NCBI GenBank assembly: GCA_037138595.1
Contig: JBAXIB010000005.1
Coordinates: forward strand, 62,001-126,000
DNA from: UBA4742 sp037138595
GTDB taxonomy: Bacteria; Actinomycetota; Acidimicrobiia; Acidimicrobiales; Acidimicrobilacustridaceae
Direction of reading: 5' to 3'
DNA: 64,000 bases
Shown here: piece after piece, positions 52,904 through 61,585 of the stretch
Numbering within the stretch: the first letter of the stretch is position 1
Layout: every line of letters starts with the position of its first letter
Notes under the pieces: model-generated
Database searches by the model: none
Told to the model about the DNA's origin: nothing
The model's input: only the letters and a program-made list of their open reading frames with translations
Made by a program: the position numbers and the translations under genes

Positions 52904-53602
52904 ATGACTGATCCAACCAACGCGTCCCCGCGACAGCCTCTTGACGAACTTCAGGTTCTTGCCGTCCAAGAAAAAGCGATCACCGACCGAGTTGATCACG
53001 TCGAGTTGTACACGATGAAAGGCCTTCTCACGTTGTTGTGGCACGGTCCGCGTGATGCCCACGATGTGGTGTTGCTCTGCGGCGGAGCGATGGGCGGACT
53101 CCTCGGACCAGCCGACGGGCTCTACGCCGATCTCGGCGAGCAGTTCACCGACGCAGGGATCGGATCGATTCGGATTAGTTATCGAACGCCCAACAATTTG
53201 GCTCGCTGCGTCGCTGATGTCACGGCTGCGGCAGACATCGCCGCACGCGTCGGAGCGAGACGATTTGTTGTCGTCGGCCATAGTTTTGGCGGAGCCGTCG
53301 CAATTAACGCCGCCATCGCGCTCGGGGGTCATGCTGCCGGCGTAGTAACGCTTGCTACCCAATCGGCCGGCTGTGAACCCGCACACTTACTAGAGGCTCC
53401 AATCTTGTTGCTGCACGGCGATGCAGATGAGCTACTGCCACCGGAGGCCAGCAACGTCGTGCGCATGCTCGTTGGCCACGGCGACGTCGAGATCCTGCCC
53501 GGAGACAACCACCTCCTGCGTCATTCCAATCGGTACCTGCTCGATCGCCTGGGAGAGTGGATTCCATTGCGCTTCAGACCGGCTGGCGACCTAGCGATCT
53601 AG
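52904..53602 (+). CDS. Alpha/beta hydrolase (dienelactone-hydrolase-like)
   Basis: A 232-residue alpha/beta hydrolase. The nucleophile elbow is VVVGHSFGGAVAI, the acid follows LLHGDADELLPPE, and the base is His in GDNHLLRHS. VVLLCGGAMGGLLGPADGLY after the first strand could form the oxyanion hole. No signal peptide is seen, so it is cytoplasmic. It is convergent with the exported esterase gene (14-base gap). Natural substrate is unknown. Confidence 0.85.
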   Translation: MTDPTNASPRQPLDELQVLAVQEKAITDRVDHVELYTMKGLLTLLWHGPRDAHDVVLLCGGAMGGLLGPADGLYADLGEQFTDAGIGSIRISYRTPNNLARCVADVTAAADIAARVGARRFVVVGHSFGGAVAINAAIALGGHAAGVVTLATQSAGCEPAHLLEAPILLLHGDADELLPPEASNVVRMLVGHGDVEILPGDNHLLRHSNRYLLDRLGEWIPLRFRPAGDLAI

Positions 53603-53615
53603 CGCGCTCAGCGGG

Positions 53616-54728
53616 CTAGGCGTGGCGTTGCGCACGATGAGCGCGCCGCCGAAGTTCGAACAAGCTCCATCCGATAATGATCGCAGCGATAACCAGCGCG
53701 ATCCCGACCCCGCGAGCATCGCCGCGGGATGGCACGTCTACTAATTCCGAATCAGCTTGTTGCGGGAGCAGCGCAGAGAAAAACGCAACCGTCTGGGGCC
53801 AGATTTCGTCTCCGAACTCGGCTGCATGGCGTTGGCCGGGCAAAATGTCGAATTCAACTTTCACGCCTGCGGCCTGCAGCGCGGTGGCGTACTCCTGGAC
53901 CTGCGCGATTGGGACCAATTCTTCGGTCGAATTCGCGATGTACGACGGCGCAGTGCGAGCCGAAACCCAAGTGATCGGTGAGGCGTCAGCATATTTCTTT
54001 GGACAAATGGCCGGCAGACACCCGAGATAGTTGACAATGACCGGCGTGCTCCAAATGAAGTCGCACGATGTATGCAGCCCGCAATCTTCGGGTGGATTGC
54101 CATGGAGTGCAACGAGATGGGCGAGATTGACCGGTGGCGACCACAGGGCGGCGCCCACGATGGGCACTGCCAGGGTTTGGTTTGTCCCAACCGCCTTGCC
54201 GCTTATCGGGTTCACCGTCCCGACTTCTGACACCAGCGCCATCAAGTTCGCACCAGCTGATGCTCCCAAAATCATGACTTGATTCGGATCAATGTCATAG
54301 GTATCAGCGTGGGAGACGATGTATCGGATCGCTGCCTGGGCATCGTGAACTTCGTCAGGCCAAGCGACCTTGTCAGTGTTGCTAAGCCGATAATTCACCG
54401 CAAACGCCGCCCAATGCTGCTCCTGCGCGGCACGCACCGCGAACGGAGCGAGTTCGAGTTTGTCTCCGCCTTGCCAGCCGCCACCGTGCATCAAGATCAG
54501 CGCGGGGTGGCGTGATTTGCCGTCAACGGGAAGGTACGAATCAAACGTTGGACCATGTTGATAATAAGGAGTCTCAGCAATCACCTTCATAACGGTCGAC
54601 GACGGCGGAAGAGTCGAATTCGGTGCCGTGACTGACGGTTGATCTTCGGCAAACGACGAAGCAGCACCGGTTGCCAAAAAGACACATCCGATCATGATGG
54701 TGACGACAACGAATCGCTTTGCGATCAC
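53616..54728 (-). CDS. Exported alpha/beta hydrolase (esterase/lipase, BD-FAE-like)
   Basis: A 370-residue secreted or membrane-anchored esterase. A signal sequence (about 1-27, RFVVVTIMIGCVFLATGAASSFA) precedes the catalytic domain. HGGGW gives the oxyanion hole, GASAGAN the nucleophile Ser; the Asp is probably that in the STEELVP region and His is in PGQRHAAEF. A C-terminal membrane segment (GIALVIAAIIIGWSLFEL) and basic tail would anchor it outside the cell. The open frame begins at 54851 but GTG 54728 overlaps the upstream stop (GTGA). It is coupled to the AGPS-like gene. Confidence 0.86.
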   Translation of the reverse strand: MIAKRFVVVTIMIGCVFLATGAASSFAEDQPSVTAPNSTLPPSSTVMKVIAETPYYQHGPTFDSYLPVDGKSRHPALILMHGGGWQGGDKLELAPFAVRAAQEQHWAAFAVNYRLSNTDKVAWPDEVHDAQAAIRYIVSHADTYDIDPNQVMILGASAGANLMALVSEVGTVNPISGKAVGTNQTLAVPIVGAALWSPPVNLAHLVALHGNPPEDCGLHTSCDFIWSTPVIVNYLGCLPAICPKKYADASPITWVSARTAPSYIANSTEELVPIAQVQEYATALQAAGVKVEFDILPGQRHAAEFGDEIWPQTVAFFSALLPQQADSELVDVPSRGDARGVGIALVIAAIIIGWSLFELRRRAHRAQRHA

Positions 54729-56368
54729 GTTCGCGACCCTCGCGATGGCTCGAACAACACGCCCGGATTCAATACCGCCGCAGGATCCAACGTCGCTTTC
54801 AATGACTGAAGTCCGGACGCGAAAACGTCGGGCCGTTGCTGGTCGTACCACGGTCGATGGTCACGACCAACCGAGTGATGGTGAGTGATCGTGCCGCCGT
54901 GAGTGATCAACGCGTCGGAAGCTGCAGCCTTAATCTCGGCCCATTGGCTCAGTTCGCTCCCCCATCGACTCGGAGCAATCACCGAAAAATAGGGCGCCGG
55001 TCCATCAGGGTAGATATGGGTGAATCGACAGGTGATCGTTCCGCCGCCGCATATTTCCTGCATTGCGTTGGTCACCGCTTCAGTCACTCCCGCGTGTAAC
55101 TCGTCGAATCGGTCCCACGTGCAGGCGGTTTCAAACGTTTCGGCTATCACGCTCATCGCGACGAGCGCATCGCGTCCGTAGGGCGCTCGCAAGAACGCAT
55201 TGCGCCAGGTTTCAACCGCTCCAGCCGATGCTTCGGATGGTTTGCTCGTGGTCGTCTGAGCGATTGAGCTCGATCGGGCTGGCTCTGGCAGTGTGCCGCC
55301 GTGAACAGCGCAGATCTCAAGCGCACTAGCGAGCCAGTGGTCAACCGGGTGGTGGGCTGACTCGAATCCGAGCACGAGTACCGCCGCGCCACCAGTCGCG
55401 CCTGCAGACGACGATGCTTCGCCCGGGTCGAGGAGGCGACAATTGGTCGGAAACAACGCCGACTGTGAAATCACTCGCACTGCTTCGACACCTTGACCAA
55501 AGCTCGGGAACCAAACCCCGGCCGAGGATCGATGCACCGGCCGATCCTGTAATCGCATCCATGCTTCGGTGATGATTCCAAGCGTGCCCTCAGAACCGAG
55601 GAACATGCGATCGGGCGACGGCCCGGCGCCCGATCCAGGAAGGCGCCGGCTTTCGCTGATCCCCGAAGGAGTAACTACCCGCATCGACTCGGTGAGGTCG
55701 TCGATGTGGGTATAGACGCTCGCGTAGTGCCCGCCTGATCGCGTTGCCAGCCAACCACCCAATGTCGAGAACTCAAACGACTGAGGAAAATGGCGCAAAG
55801 TCAGACCCTCGGGCCGAAGTTGCTGCTCAAGGACCGGACCCAACGCTCCGCCCTGAATACGCGCCGCACGACTCACTCGATCGATCTCGAGTACCCGATC
55901 GAGATTGGTGAGGTCGATCGAAACGGCCCCCGAGTACCCATCGCCAATATCGGCTTCAACTCCACCGGCAACCGACGATCCTCCTCCGTATGGAATGGCC
56001 GCGGCTCGGACGGCCGAACACCACTCGAGTAGCGCGATCACGTCGGCCTCATCGCGGGGCTTAGCAACCACATCTGGTGCAAACGCAAGCTCGCCACGGA
56101 AATTGCGCACGATGTCGCGATAGGACTTCCCGTGGGTATGGCCAGCGCGGTCATACCGGTCGGTCGAACACATCGACGCGAGCGCCGTCGGCGGGACGAG
56201 CCGAGGATCCGGTAAATCCAAAGCGCGCAGCGCTATCGGTTCGCGAATTGCTAACTCGGGAACATCGAAACGCGACGCAATAGTTGCTGCGATCGCCGCG
56301 GTTTGCCGTGCGTCGGGAGTTTGATCCTCCCAACCCCAACCCCACCATGACCGCCGGCGATCAACCAT
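54725..56368 (-). CDS. FAD-binding oxidase, alkyldihydroxyacetonephosphate synthase-like
   Basis: A 547-residue protein of the PCMH/VAO FAD family. RSWWGWGWED at the N-terminus is a hallmark of AGPS-like proteins. The FAD block is PYGGGSSVAGGVE, with FLGSEGTLGIITEAWMRLQ downstream and CRFTHIYPDGPAPYFSV near the active site. Eukaryotic AGPS forms the ether bond of ether lipids; actinobacterial homologues may act on other hydroxyacids or lipids. The stop overlaps the start of an exported esterase by four bases, so the two may process related lipids. Confidence 0.88.
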   Translation of the reverse strand: MVDRRRSWWGWGWEDQTPDARQTAAIAATIASRFDVPELAIREPIALRALDLPDPRLVPPTALASMCSTDRYDRAGHTHGKSYRDIVRNFRGELAFAPDVVAKPRDEADVIALLEWCSAVRAAAIPYGGGSSVAGGVEADIGDGYSGAVSIDLTNLDRVLEIDRVSRAARIQGGALGPVLEQQLRPEGLTLRHFPQSFEFSTLGGWLATRSGGHYASVYTHIDDLTESMRVVTPSGISESRRLPGSGAGPSPDRMFLGSEGTLGIITEAWMRLQDRPVHRSSAGVWFPSFGQGVEAVRVISQSALFPTNCRLLDPGEASSSAGATGGAAVLVLGFESAHHPVDHWLASALEICAVHGGTLPEPARSSSIAQTTTSKPSEASAGAVETWRNAFLRAPYGRDALVAMSVIAETFETACTWDRFDELHAGVTEAVTNAMQEICGGGTITCRFTHIYPDGPAPYFSVIAPSRWGSELSQWAEIKAAASDALITHGGTITHHHSVGRDHRPWYDQQRPDVFASGLQSLKATLDPAAVLNPGVLFEPSRGSRT

Positions 56369-56469
56369 TTGTCCACCCTAGATCGGGTTTTCCCAAATGG
56401 TCTGACTCCCATGCGCCGCAACGATTGGCAACCGAAAAATCAGCAAAAAGCAACAGATTTGAGCAGCTG

Positions 56470-56483
56470 GGGCGATTTGTCCC
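56470..56483. promoter_or_regulatory. Palindromic site with partial DosR-box match upstream of csp
   Basis: GGGCGATTTGTCCC fits the DosR-box core GGGACTWWAGTCCC at 10 of 14 positions by my count, and the surrounding CTGGGG...CCCCTAG is symmetric. It lies about 62 bases before the cold-shock gene start. It could equally be a simple hairpin in its leader, so the call is weak. Confidence 0.25.
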
Positions 56484-56544
56484 CTAGGGTGTTTAGACGG
56501 GGTGCCAATCAGGTCATCTCGCAATCAAAGAAAAAGAGACAAAA

Positions 56545-56745
56545 GTGACTACAGGTACAGTGAAGTTCTTCAACTCCGAGAAGGGCTTCGGTTTCATCAG
56601 CCGCGAGTCAGGTGACGACGTGTTCGTTCACTACTCAAACATCCAAGGCTCAGGCTACAAGTCCCTCGATGAGGGCCAAAAAGTCGAGTTCGACGTGGCT
56701 CCGGGCCGTAAGGGTGAAGAAGCCCAGAACGTCCGCCCCATCTGA
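56545..56745 (+). CDS. Cold-shock-domain protein (CspA family)
   Basis: A 66-residue single cold-shock domain, an RNA/DNA chaperone. The RNP1 (KGFGFIS) and RNP2 (VFVHYSN) motifs are intact, and length is typical. GTG 56545 has AAAGAGA upstream. It lies 90 bases before the DevR-like regulator, in the same direction. Its leader of about 80 bases may fold and control translation, as in other csp genes; this is inferred. Confidence 0.93.
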   Translation: MTTGTVKFFNSEKGFGFISRESGDDVFVHYSNIQGSGYKSLDEGQKVEFDVAPGRKGEEAQNVRPI

Positions 56746-56835
56746 TTTTCCTAACGTCAGTTCTCACGAATCGACGTGCGACTTGCGAGTCGTCGGCTTC
56801 GGCCGGCGGCTCGTTTCGCGTCCCAGGACAGTTCC

Positions 56836-57501
56836 ATGCGCGAAGCTAACGAGATGATTCGAGTCTTTCTCCTTGACGACCACGAAATCGTTCGCCGAGG
56901 TGTACGTGACTTACTTGAAGGCACCGGCGAAATGGAAGTGGTCGGCGAAGCCTCTACCGCCGAAGAAGCGATTCGTCGAATCCCAGCCATTCGACCCGAT
57001 GTTGCTGTCCTTGATGTCAGACTCCCCGATGGCAACGGGGTCGAGGTTTGTCGAGAGTTGCGATCCAAGGACCCCGGCCTCCACTGCCTCATGCTGACTT
57101 CGTATTCAGATGATGAAGCGCTTTTTGACGCAATCATGGCTGGCGCATCGGGCTACGTGCTCAAGCAAATTCGATCCAACGATCTCATTGAGGCAGTAAC
57201 GAAAGTTGCCGCCGGCCAGTCACTGCTCGATCCGGTGCTCACTGCTGGCGTGCTTGAACGACTTCGCAATGGAAGCCCTGAAGACGAACTCATCGCCGGC
57301 TTAACTGACCAAGAACGTCGACTGCTTGATCTTCTGGCCGAGGGCTTTACCAACCGCGAAATTGCAGAACGAATGTTCTTGGCCGAAAAGACGATCAAAA
57401 ATTACGTCTCGAATCTATTATCGAAGATGGGAATGCAACGCCGTACCGAGGCAGCTGTCTACGCCGCACGCCTCTCCGAACGGCAAAAAAAGTCGACCTG
57501 A
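56836..57501 (+). CDS. DevR/DosR-like response regulator (NarL/LuxR family)
   Basis: A 221-residue response regulator. The receiver domain (about 7-125) has MIRVFLLDDHEIVRRGV with the acidic pair, phosphoacceptor Asp in AVLDVRLPDGNGVEV, and the conserved K in GYVLKQI. The LuxR-type helix-turn-helix (about 155-215) reads MFLAEKTIKNYVSNLLSKMGMQRRTEAAVYA, close to what I know of mycobacterial DosR. The frame is open from 56776, but ATG 56836 has AGGA seven bases upstream (56854 possible). The probable kinase is encoded at 58730-60715. Hypoxia or redox control is inferred. Confidence 0.9.
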   Translation: MREANEMIRVFLLDDHEIVRRGVRDLLEGTGEMEVVGEASTAEEAIRRIPAIRPDVAVLDVRLPDGNGVEVCRELRSKDPGLHCLMLTSYSDDEALFDAIMAGASGYVLKQIRSNDLIEAVTKVAAGQSLLDPVLTAGVLERLRNGSPEDELIAGLTDQERRLLDLLAEGFTNREIAERMFLAEKTIKNYVSNLLSKMGMQRRTEAAVYAARLSERQKKST

Positions 57502-57505
57502 ACGT

Positions 57506-58111
57506 CTAGGTCTCTACGGAAATACCAATTGCCGACGCAGTCGGGTCAACTTCACGAATGGCGCTGAGGGCGCGAACAGCCAACATCTGAGTAACGGCTG
57601 CGTCTACCGGCTCGCTGGTAACGATCCGAGCATGCAGGCGACCCGCTGACCGCTCGACCCATGAGCTCACGTCAACTGTCTCGAGATCGTGTTGGTCAAG
57701 CACTTCACGGGCTGCAGCGTTTGATGCTTCGGAGTGAGCCCGCAATGGGCGCCGAGCGGTCTGCTCGACTACGTCCACGAGTTCGTCAGCGGTCGGCGCA
57801 AGTCCGCTGTCTTCGGAAGCGAACCCCAAACGGTCCGTCGGGCCAAGAACTACGAGCGGAATACTGGCCCTCCGGGCACACACATATCCAGCGGGAACGC
57901 GAACAGCCTCACCACTTTCGGGGTTGAGAGCCAGAACGGCAACGTCAATTGCACTTTCGTCAAGCGGGCACTGCGATTTGTGGACAAGCCCGTTACAAGG
58001 CGCAGCCGCAGTCGGGTCAGAACAAGAGGTGGTCACATGTCCCGCGGCGTGCAACGCGCTTTCAGCCTGAGTTCCCGAACCCAGCTGTTCTTCCACGATT
58101 AGTACTCGCAT
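57506..58111 (-). CDS. Receiver-like protein lacking the phosphoacceptor Asp
   Basis: A 201-residue protein beginning MRVLIVEEQLGSGTQAESALHAAGHVTT, like a response-regulator receiver domain. Where the phosphorylated Asp should end the third strand, it reads VAVLALNPE, so it is unlikely to be phosphorylated. A cysteine-containing insert (PCNGLVHKSQCPLDE) precedes that strand, and the C-terminal region (about 120-201) looks like an asp23/alkaline-shock type fold. ATG 58111 has GGGAG five bases upstream. It converges on the DevR-like gene with 4 bases between stops. It may be a redox adapter of the pathway, which is a guess. Confidence 0.75.
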   Translation of the reverse strand: MRVLIVEEQLGSGTQAESALHAAGHVTTSCSDPTAAAPCNGLVHKSQCPLDESAIDVAVLALNPESGEAVRVPAGYVCARRASIPLVVLGPTDRLGFASEDSGLAPTADELVDVVEQTARRPLRAHSEASNAAAREVLDQHDLETVDVSSWVERSAGRLHARIVTSEPVDAAVTQMLAVRALSAIREVDPTASAIGISVET

Positions 58112-58178
58112 CTTGACTCCCAATGATCGAAATCTCGGTTAGTGATGTGATCTTCCACCGCAAGAACTCGTTTCACTA

Positions 58179-58216
58179 GGGACCAATGACCTTCTTCGAT
58201 TTGGGACGTTATGCCC
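58179..58216. promoter_or_regulatory. Two DosR-box-like sites before the PPOX gene
   Basis: GGGACCAATGACCT (58179-58192) matches the DosR core GGGACTWWAGTCCC at 10 of 14 positions and GGGACGTTATGCCC (58203-58216) at 11 of 14, by my count. The two are 24 bp apart, the tandem arrangement seen at mycobacterial DosR promoters. They lie in the divergent region between the receiver-like gene and the PPOX gene, both near a DevR/DevS-like pair. The second overlaps an ATG at 58211, which argues for a downstream start. Confidence 0.5.
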
Positions 58217-58243
58217 TTATTTCGCCTGTTGAGATCGTCGAAG

Positions 58244-58708
58244 ATGGCTGGCATGGAGCCGTTCCCGTCCAATTTCTTTGCCAATACCGATCCTGATTCG
58301 GTCCTCGGTCACGATGTGTGTCTCACGTTGCTCGCATCGCGGGCGAAGGCTCGCCTAGCAGTGTCACTCAATGCACTACCCAATATCGTTCTGGTTGGCT
58401 ACCGCATGATCGAATTCAACGGATCGCTCGAGATCGTCGTGCTCATTCAAGGTCACACTCGATTGTTGGATGCGTTCCGGGATTCGGTGGTTGCAGCCGA
58501 AGTCGACGAACTCGATTTGGATGATCAAGTCGGATGGGTTGTCTTTGTCCAGGGCCGCTCGCGGGTCATCACCGACCCCGATCAAATCGCGTCTGCATTG
58601 GCCGCATTTGACCTCAAGAGTGACACGACTCACCGGTTCGCGGGCATCAGTCCCGATCGCCTACATGGGCGTTACCTCAAAGGGTGTCCATCAAACAGCG
58701 CACTGTGA
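58244..58708 (+). CDS. PPOX-type flavoprotein
   Basis: A roughly 154-residue split-barrel (pyridoxamine-oxidase-like) protein. The blocks LASRAKARLAVSLNALPNIVLVGYRM, DLDDQVGWVVFVQGRSRVITDPDQI fit the family that also includes mycobacterial DosR-regulon members such as Rv3129. The frame opens at ATG 58211, but that codon lies in a DosR-box-like site; ATG 58244 or 58253 is more likely. It may use FMN or F420 and probably protects against nitric oxide or hypoxia stress; the substrate is unknown. It converges on the kinase gene. Confidence 0.7.
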   Translation: MAGMEPFPSNFFANTDPDSVLGHDVCLTLLASRAKARLAVSLNALPNIVLVGYRMIEFNGSLEIVVLIQGHTRLLDAFRDSVVAAEVDELDLDDQVGWVVFVQGRSRVITDPDQIASALAAFDLKSDTTHRFAGISPDRLHGRYLKGCPSNSAL

Positions 58709-58729
58709 GGCGTAGATCGAGGATCGCAC

Positions 58730-60715
58730 TTATCGCGACTCGTTGACTGGTACCCGCCATTCAATTCGAGTTCCAACGCCGTCTATCGGACCGATTGCGA
58801 ACGTTCCGCCCAACTCATCGGCGCGGGATCGTATATTTCGCAGTCCACTTCCGCCTTCGATATCTCCGATGCCAACGCCGTCGTCTCGAATGACGACGAC
58901 GAATTCCTTTCCATCAGTGGACACTTCAACGGCCGCTGAAGTGGCATGGGCATGACGCGCCACATTCGATAAGCCCTCGTGAACTACGGCCAGAATCTGT
59001 GGAGTGATAACGGGGTTGGCCGCGCTGTCAATGGGTCCGTCGAATCGCATCGACGGCTCAAACCCAAGCACTCGGCTGGCATCGTTCAGCACCCGCAGGA
59101 GTTCGACCCGGATACCCGCAGCCGCTATCGGCGGGGGAGCCAACGTAAAGATCGTCGTCCGAATTTCACGGATAGTCTCATCGAGTTCATCCACGACTTT
59201 GCTCAATCGGTCCGTCGCTCGCGCGTCTTCGACAAGCGGTAATGCCCCTTGCAGGATCAAACCCGATGCGAACAACCTTTGAATCACCAAGTCATGCAAA
59301 TCGCGAGCGATCCGCTCTCGTTCATCGCCGATCAACAACTGCTCTCGGTCGTGCCTTGCCCGAGCGAGTTCAATGCCTAAAGCGGCCTGATCGGCCAAAC
59401 TTATCGCTATCAACATTCCGGTCTCATCCGGCGCCTCATCGATTCCGCAAATCAAAAAGCCGGCTGTTCCGACTTCGAGATTGATCGGCACAAATAGCAC
59501 TCGGGGTGAACCGAATTGCCCTTGGAGCGCGCTATCAAGATCAGCTAGTACCTCGATAAAGGGCATTTGCTTCGATCGTGGCACCGCGAACTTCGTACCG
59601 ACATTCAACGCGGGTCGGGTTAGTCCGCTGCCGGCAACAAATTCTGCTGGCCAACCGATCGCGGTGATCGCCGTCTCAACTTTCAGCAACTCGCAAAGCG
59701 ATTCGCAAATGAGTTCTAAGACTGGTTCGAGCACCTCGCTTGCGAGCAACTCGAGGCGAAGTTGTGCCATCACGGTCAGCCAACGTGCTTGAAGTTCACC
59801 TTGAACCAGCAGTTCACGCAACTGATTTTCGGTGCGCTTTCGTTCGGTGATATCTCGGACCATCACTGAGTACCCCACCAGCCCCGAATTCGTCGAGCGC
59901 ATTGGTGACACAACGACGACCACCGGGATCATCGTGCCGTCGCGGTGGCGCCATTCGGTATCGCGTGGGCCAGCAAATTGACCCGATTTCACTTCGCTTA
60001 GCTGCGCATTGAGCTCAACAAGTCCAGGCTCAGGAATCATCGTGCGCACGTCAACTCCGACGACGTCGACCGCGCTATATCCCAGCACGCGTTCAGCGCC
60101 AGGGTTCCAACTCACAACAATTCCCTCAGCTGTCGTCGAAATAATTGCGTCTGCCGACGATTCAACGATCGCGGCCAATCGACTTTGCGCGGCCTCGGCA
60201 TCGCGACGATCAGTCACATCGCGAATCGAAGCGATGACTGATAATCCATCGCCAATCCTGATTGATGCCAAGCTGATATCGACCGCAAATTCCGAGCCGT
60301 CAATCCGGCGGCCAAACAGTTCAAGACCAACCCCCATGGCGCGTCGGTGGGGACTTTCGATATAGGAACGTCGATGGGATCGATGTCCAGCGCGAAATCT
60401 TTCGGGTACGAGTACCTCAACATGCTTGCCGACGATTTCTTCAGGTGAATAGCCAAAGAGCTGTTGGGTCATCCAGTTGACCTGAAGGATTCGGCCATCA
60501 GAGTCAATCACGATTGCCGCATCGGGCATCAATGAAAGAACGCTGTCGACGAGGTCATCAGACGAGAGGGTCATCGCTTGAGCAGCGTAGTTTGCGAACG
60601 AGTGCGATTGAGCCAGAAATCTGGCATCAGTTCGGGACAAAAGACCCTGCCCGCCCACATCTTCAGCGGCGATGATCAGAATTCGAGAATTGTTTTCGTC
60701 ACTGGAATCGACCAA
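58730..60715 (-). CDS. DevS-like sensor histidine kinase (PAS-PAS-GAF-HisKA_3)
   Basis: A 661-residue kinase. Two PAS domains (about 50-170 and 175-295) are followed by a GAF-like region (about 310-460), HisKA_3 with phosphoacceptor His in DERERIARDLHDLVIQRLF, and a C-terminal HATPase (about 560-655, VVIRDDGVGIGDIEGGSGLRNI). No membrane segment is seen. The HisKA_3 block resembles DevS/DosT, but two PAS domains replace the heme GAF pair as first sensor, so ligand or redox sensing may differ. The start at TTG 60715 has no clear site; ATG 60574 is an alternative (614 residues). The DevR-like protein is the likely partner. Confidence 0.9.
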   Translation of the reverse strand: MVDSSDENNSRILIIAAEDVGGQGLLSRTDARFLAQSHSFANYAAQAMTLSSDDLVDSVLSLMPDAAIVIDSDGRILQVNWMTQQLFGYSPEEIVGKHVEVLVPERFRAGHRSHRRSYIESPHRRAMGVGLELFGRRIDGSEFAVDISLASIRIGDGLSVIASIRDVTDRRDAEAAQSRLAAIVESSADAIISTTAEGIVVSWNPGAERVLGYSAVDVVGVDVRTMIPEPGLVELNAQLSEVKSGQFAGPRDTEWRHRDGTMIPVVVVVSPMRSTNSGLVGYSVMVRDITERKRTENQLRELLVQGELQARWLTVMAQLRLELLASEVLEPVLELICESLCELLKVETAITAIGWPAEFVAGSGLTRPALNVGTKFAVPRSKQMPFIEVLADLDSALQGQFGSPRVLFVPINLEVGTAGFLICGIDEAPDETGMLIAISLADQAALGIELARARHDREQLLIGDERERIARDLHDLVIQRLFASGLILQGALPLVEDARATDRLSKVVDELDETIREIRTTIFTLAPPPIAAAGIRVELLRVLNDASRVLGFEPSMRFDGPIDSAANPVITPQILAVVHEGLSNVARHAHATSAAVEVSTDGKEFVVVIRDDGVGIGDIEGGSGLRNIRSRADELGGTFAIGPIDGVGTRIEWRVPVNESR

Positions 60716-60732
60716 GGAGTTTTCGAACCACC

Positions 60733-61584
60733 ATGACCTTTCCGTCCAGAAACCTCATCAGTTTGGACCAACTTCAGGCCGGTTTCGCAAGTGTCGCGTT
60801 CGGTCCCGAGTATGAAATGGCACCCGTGGTGCCTTGGGCTCTCGCTGCCGTCGCAGCGAGCGAGCCAAGCATGCAACAGCAGATGGCTCCAGCCTTACTT
60901 CGTCGCGTCCGCCGAATCATCAATTATCCCACCACCGATCGAATCCGGAATGTTGTAACCGAACTCGCGTATCGCCCATTGGTACGCGAACGACATTTAG
61001 GAAGCTGCTATTGGTCGCTGGGACAGGCCGCTCTGGGTATTCCGGGCGAAATTGGCCAGCGTGCCACCCGCCTTGCTGATCGTTTCATCGGTTTCCAGCC
61101 CCACGATGGGGTGACGATCGCCATGATGGCCTGTGGTGCTGACGCACTACTCAAAGAAGATCCGTCATCGCTCGAAGCGAAAACGGTGCTCGACCGGTCC
61201 GCTCCTCGACTGCTGGGGCCAAGACCAGTTGCGGAATGGATTTGGCCCCTAGAAGCCCTTGACCCGCGTGATGCTGTATTGGCACATGCATTCATTGCCG
61301 CTGGCGAATGTCTCGATCACTGTTCGATGGTCCGAGCTGGCCTGCAGTTGCTCGATTGGCGGCTTCACCGAAATGGGATTTCGGGCGACCGAACCGCTGA
61401 ATTAGCTACCAGTGTCGCCGCATGCACGCGCGCACAAACCGTGACCGGAGTCACCGAGTGGACTCATCGGGCCCAAGAGCTAGTGGAATCAACAACTGTT
61501 CCAAGCACCATGTCGCCAGGTGAGCTCTGTAACTGGTTCTTAGCGTTACGTCACATCGCCGAATTCAACGCGGTAGTCGCGTGA
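60733..61584 (+). CDS. All-helical hypothetical protein
   Basis: A 283-residue alpha-helical protein without signal peptide. The repeating pattern of about 45 residues, such as YWSLGQAALGIPGEIGQRATRLADRF, HDGVTIAMMACGADALLKED and DAVLAHAFIAAGECLDHCSMVRAGLQLLDWRLHR, resembles the helical toroid domains linked to glycosyltransferases and glycan processing. No glycosyltransferase motif is present. It is divergent from the kinase gene and convergent with TrpB2 with 1 base between stops. AAGGAG lies 13 bases before ATG 60733. No function is claimed. Confidence 0.65.
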   Translation: MTFPSRNLISLDQLQAGFASVAFGPEYEMAPVVPWALAAVAASEPSMQQQMAPALLRRVRRIINYPTTDRIRNVVTELAYRPLVRERHLGSCYWSLGQAALGIPGEIGQRATRLADRFIGFQPHDGVTIAMMACGADALLKEDPSSLEAKTVLDRSAPRLLGPRPVAEWIWPLEALDPRDAVLAHAFIAAGECLDHCSMVRAGLQLLDWRLHRNGISGDRTAELATSVAACTRAQTVTGVTEWTHRAQELVESTTVPSTMSPGELCNWFLALRHIAEFNAVVA

Positions 61585-61585
61585 A

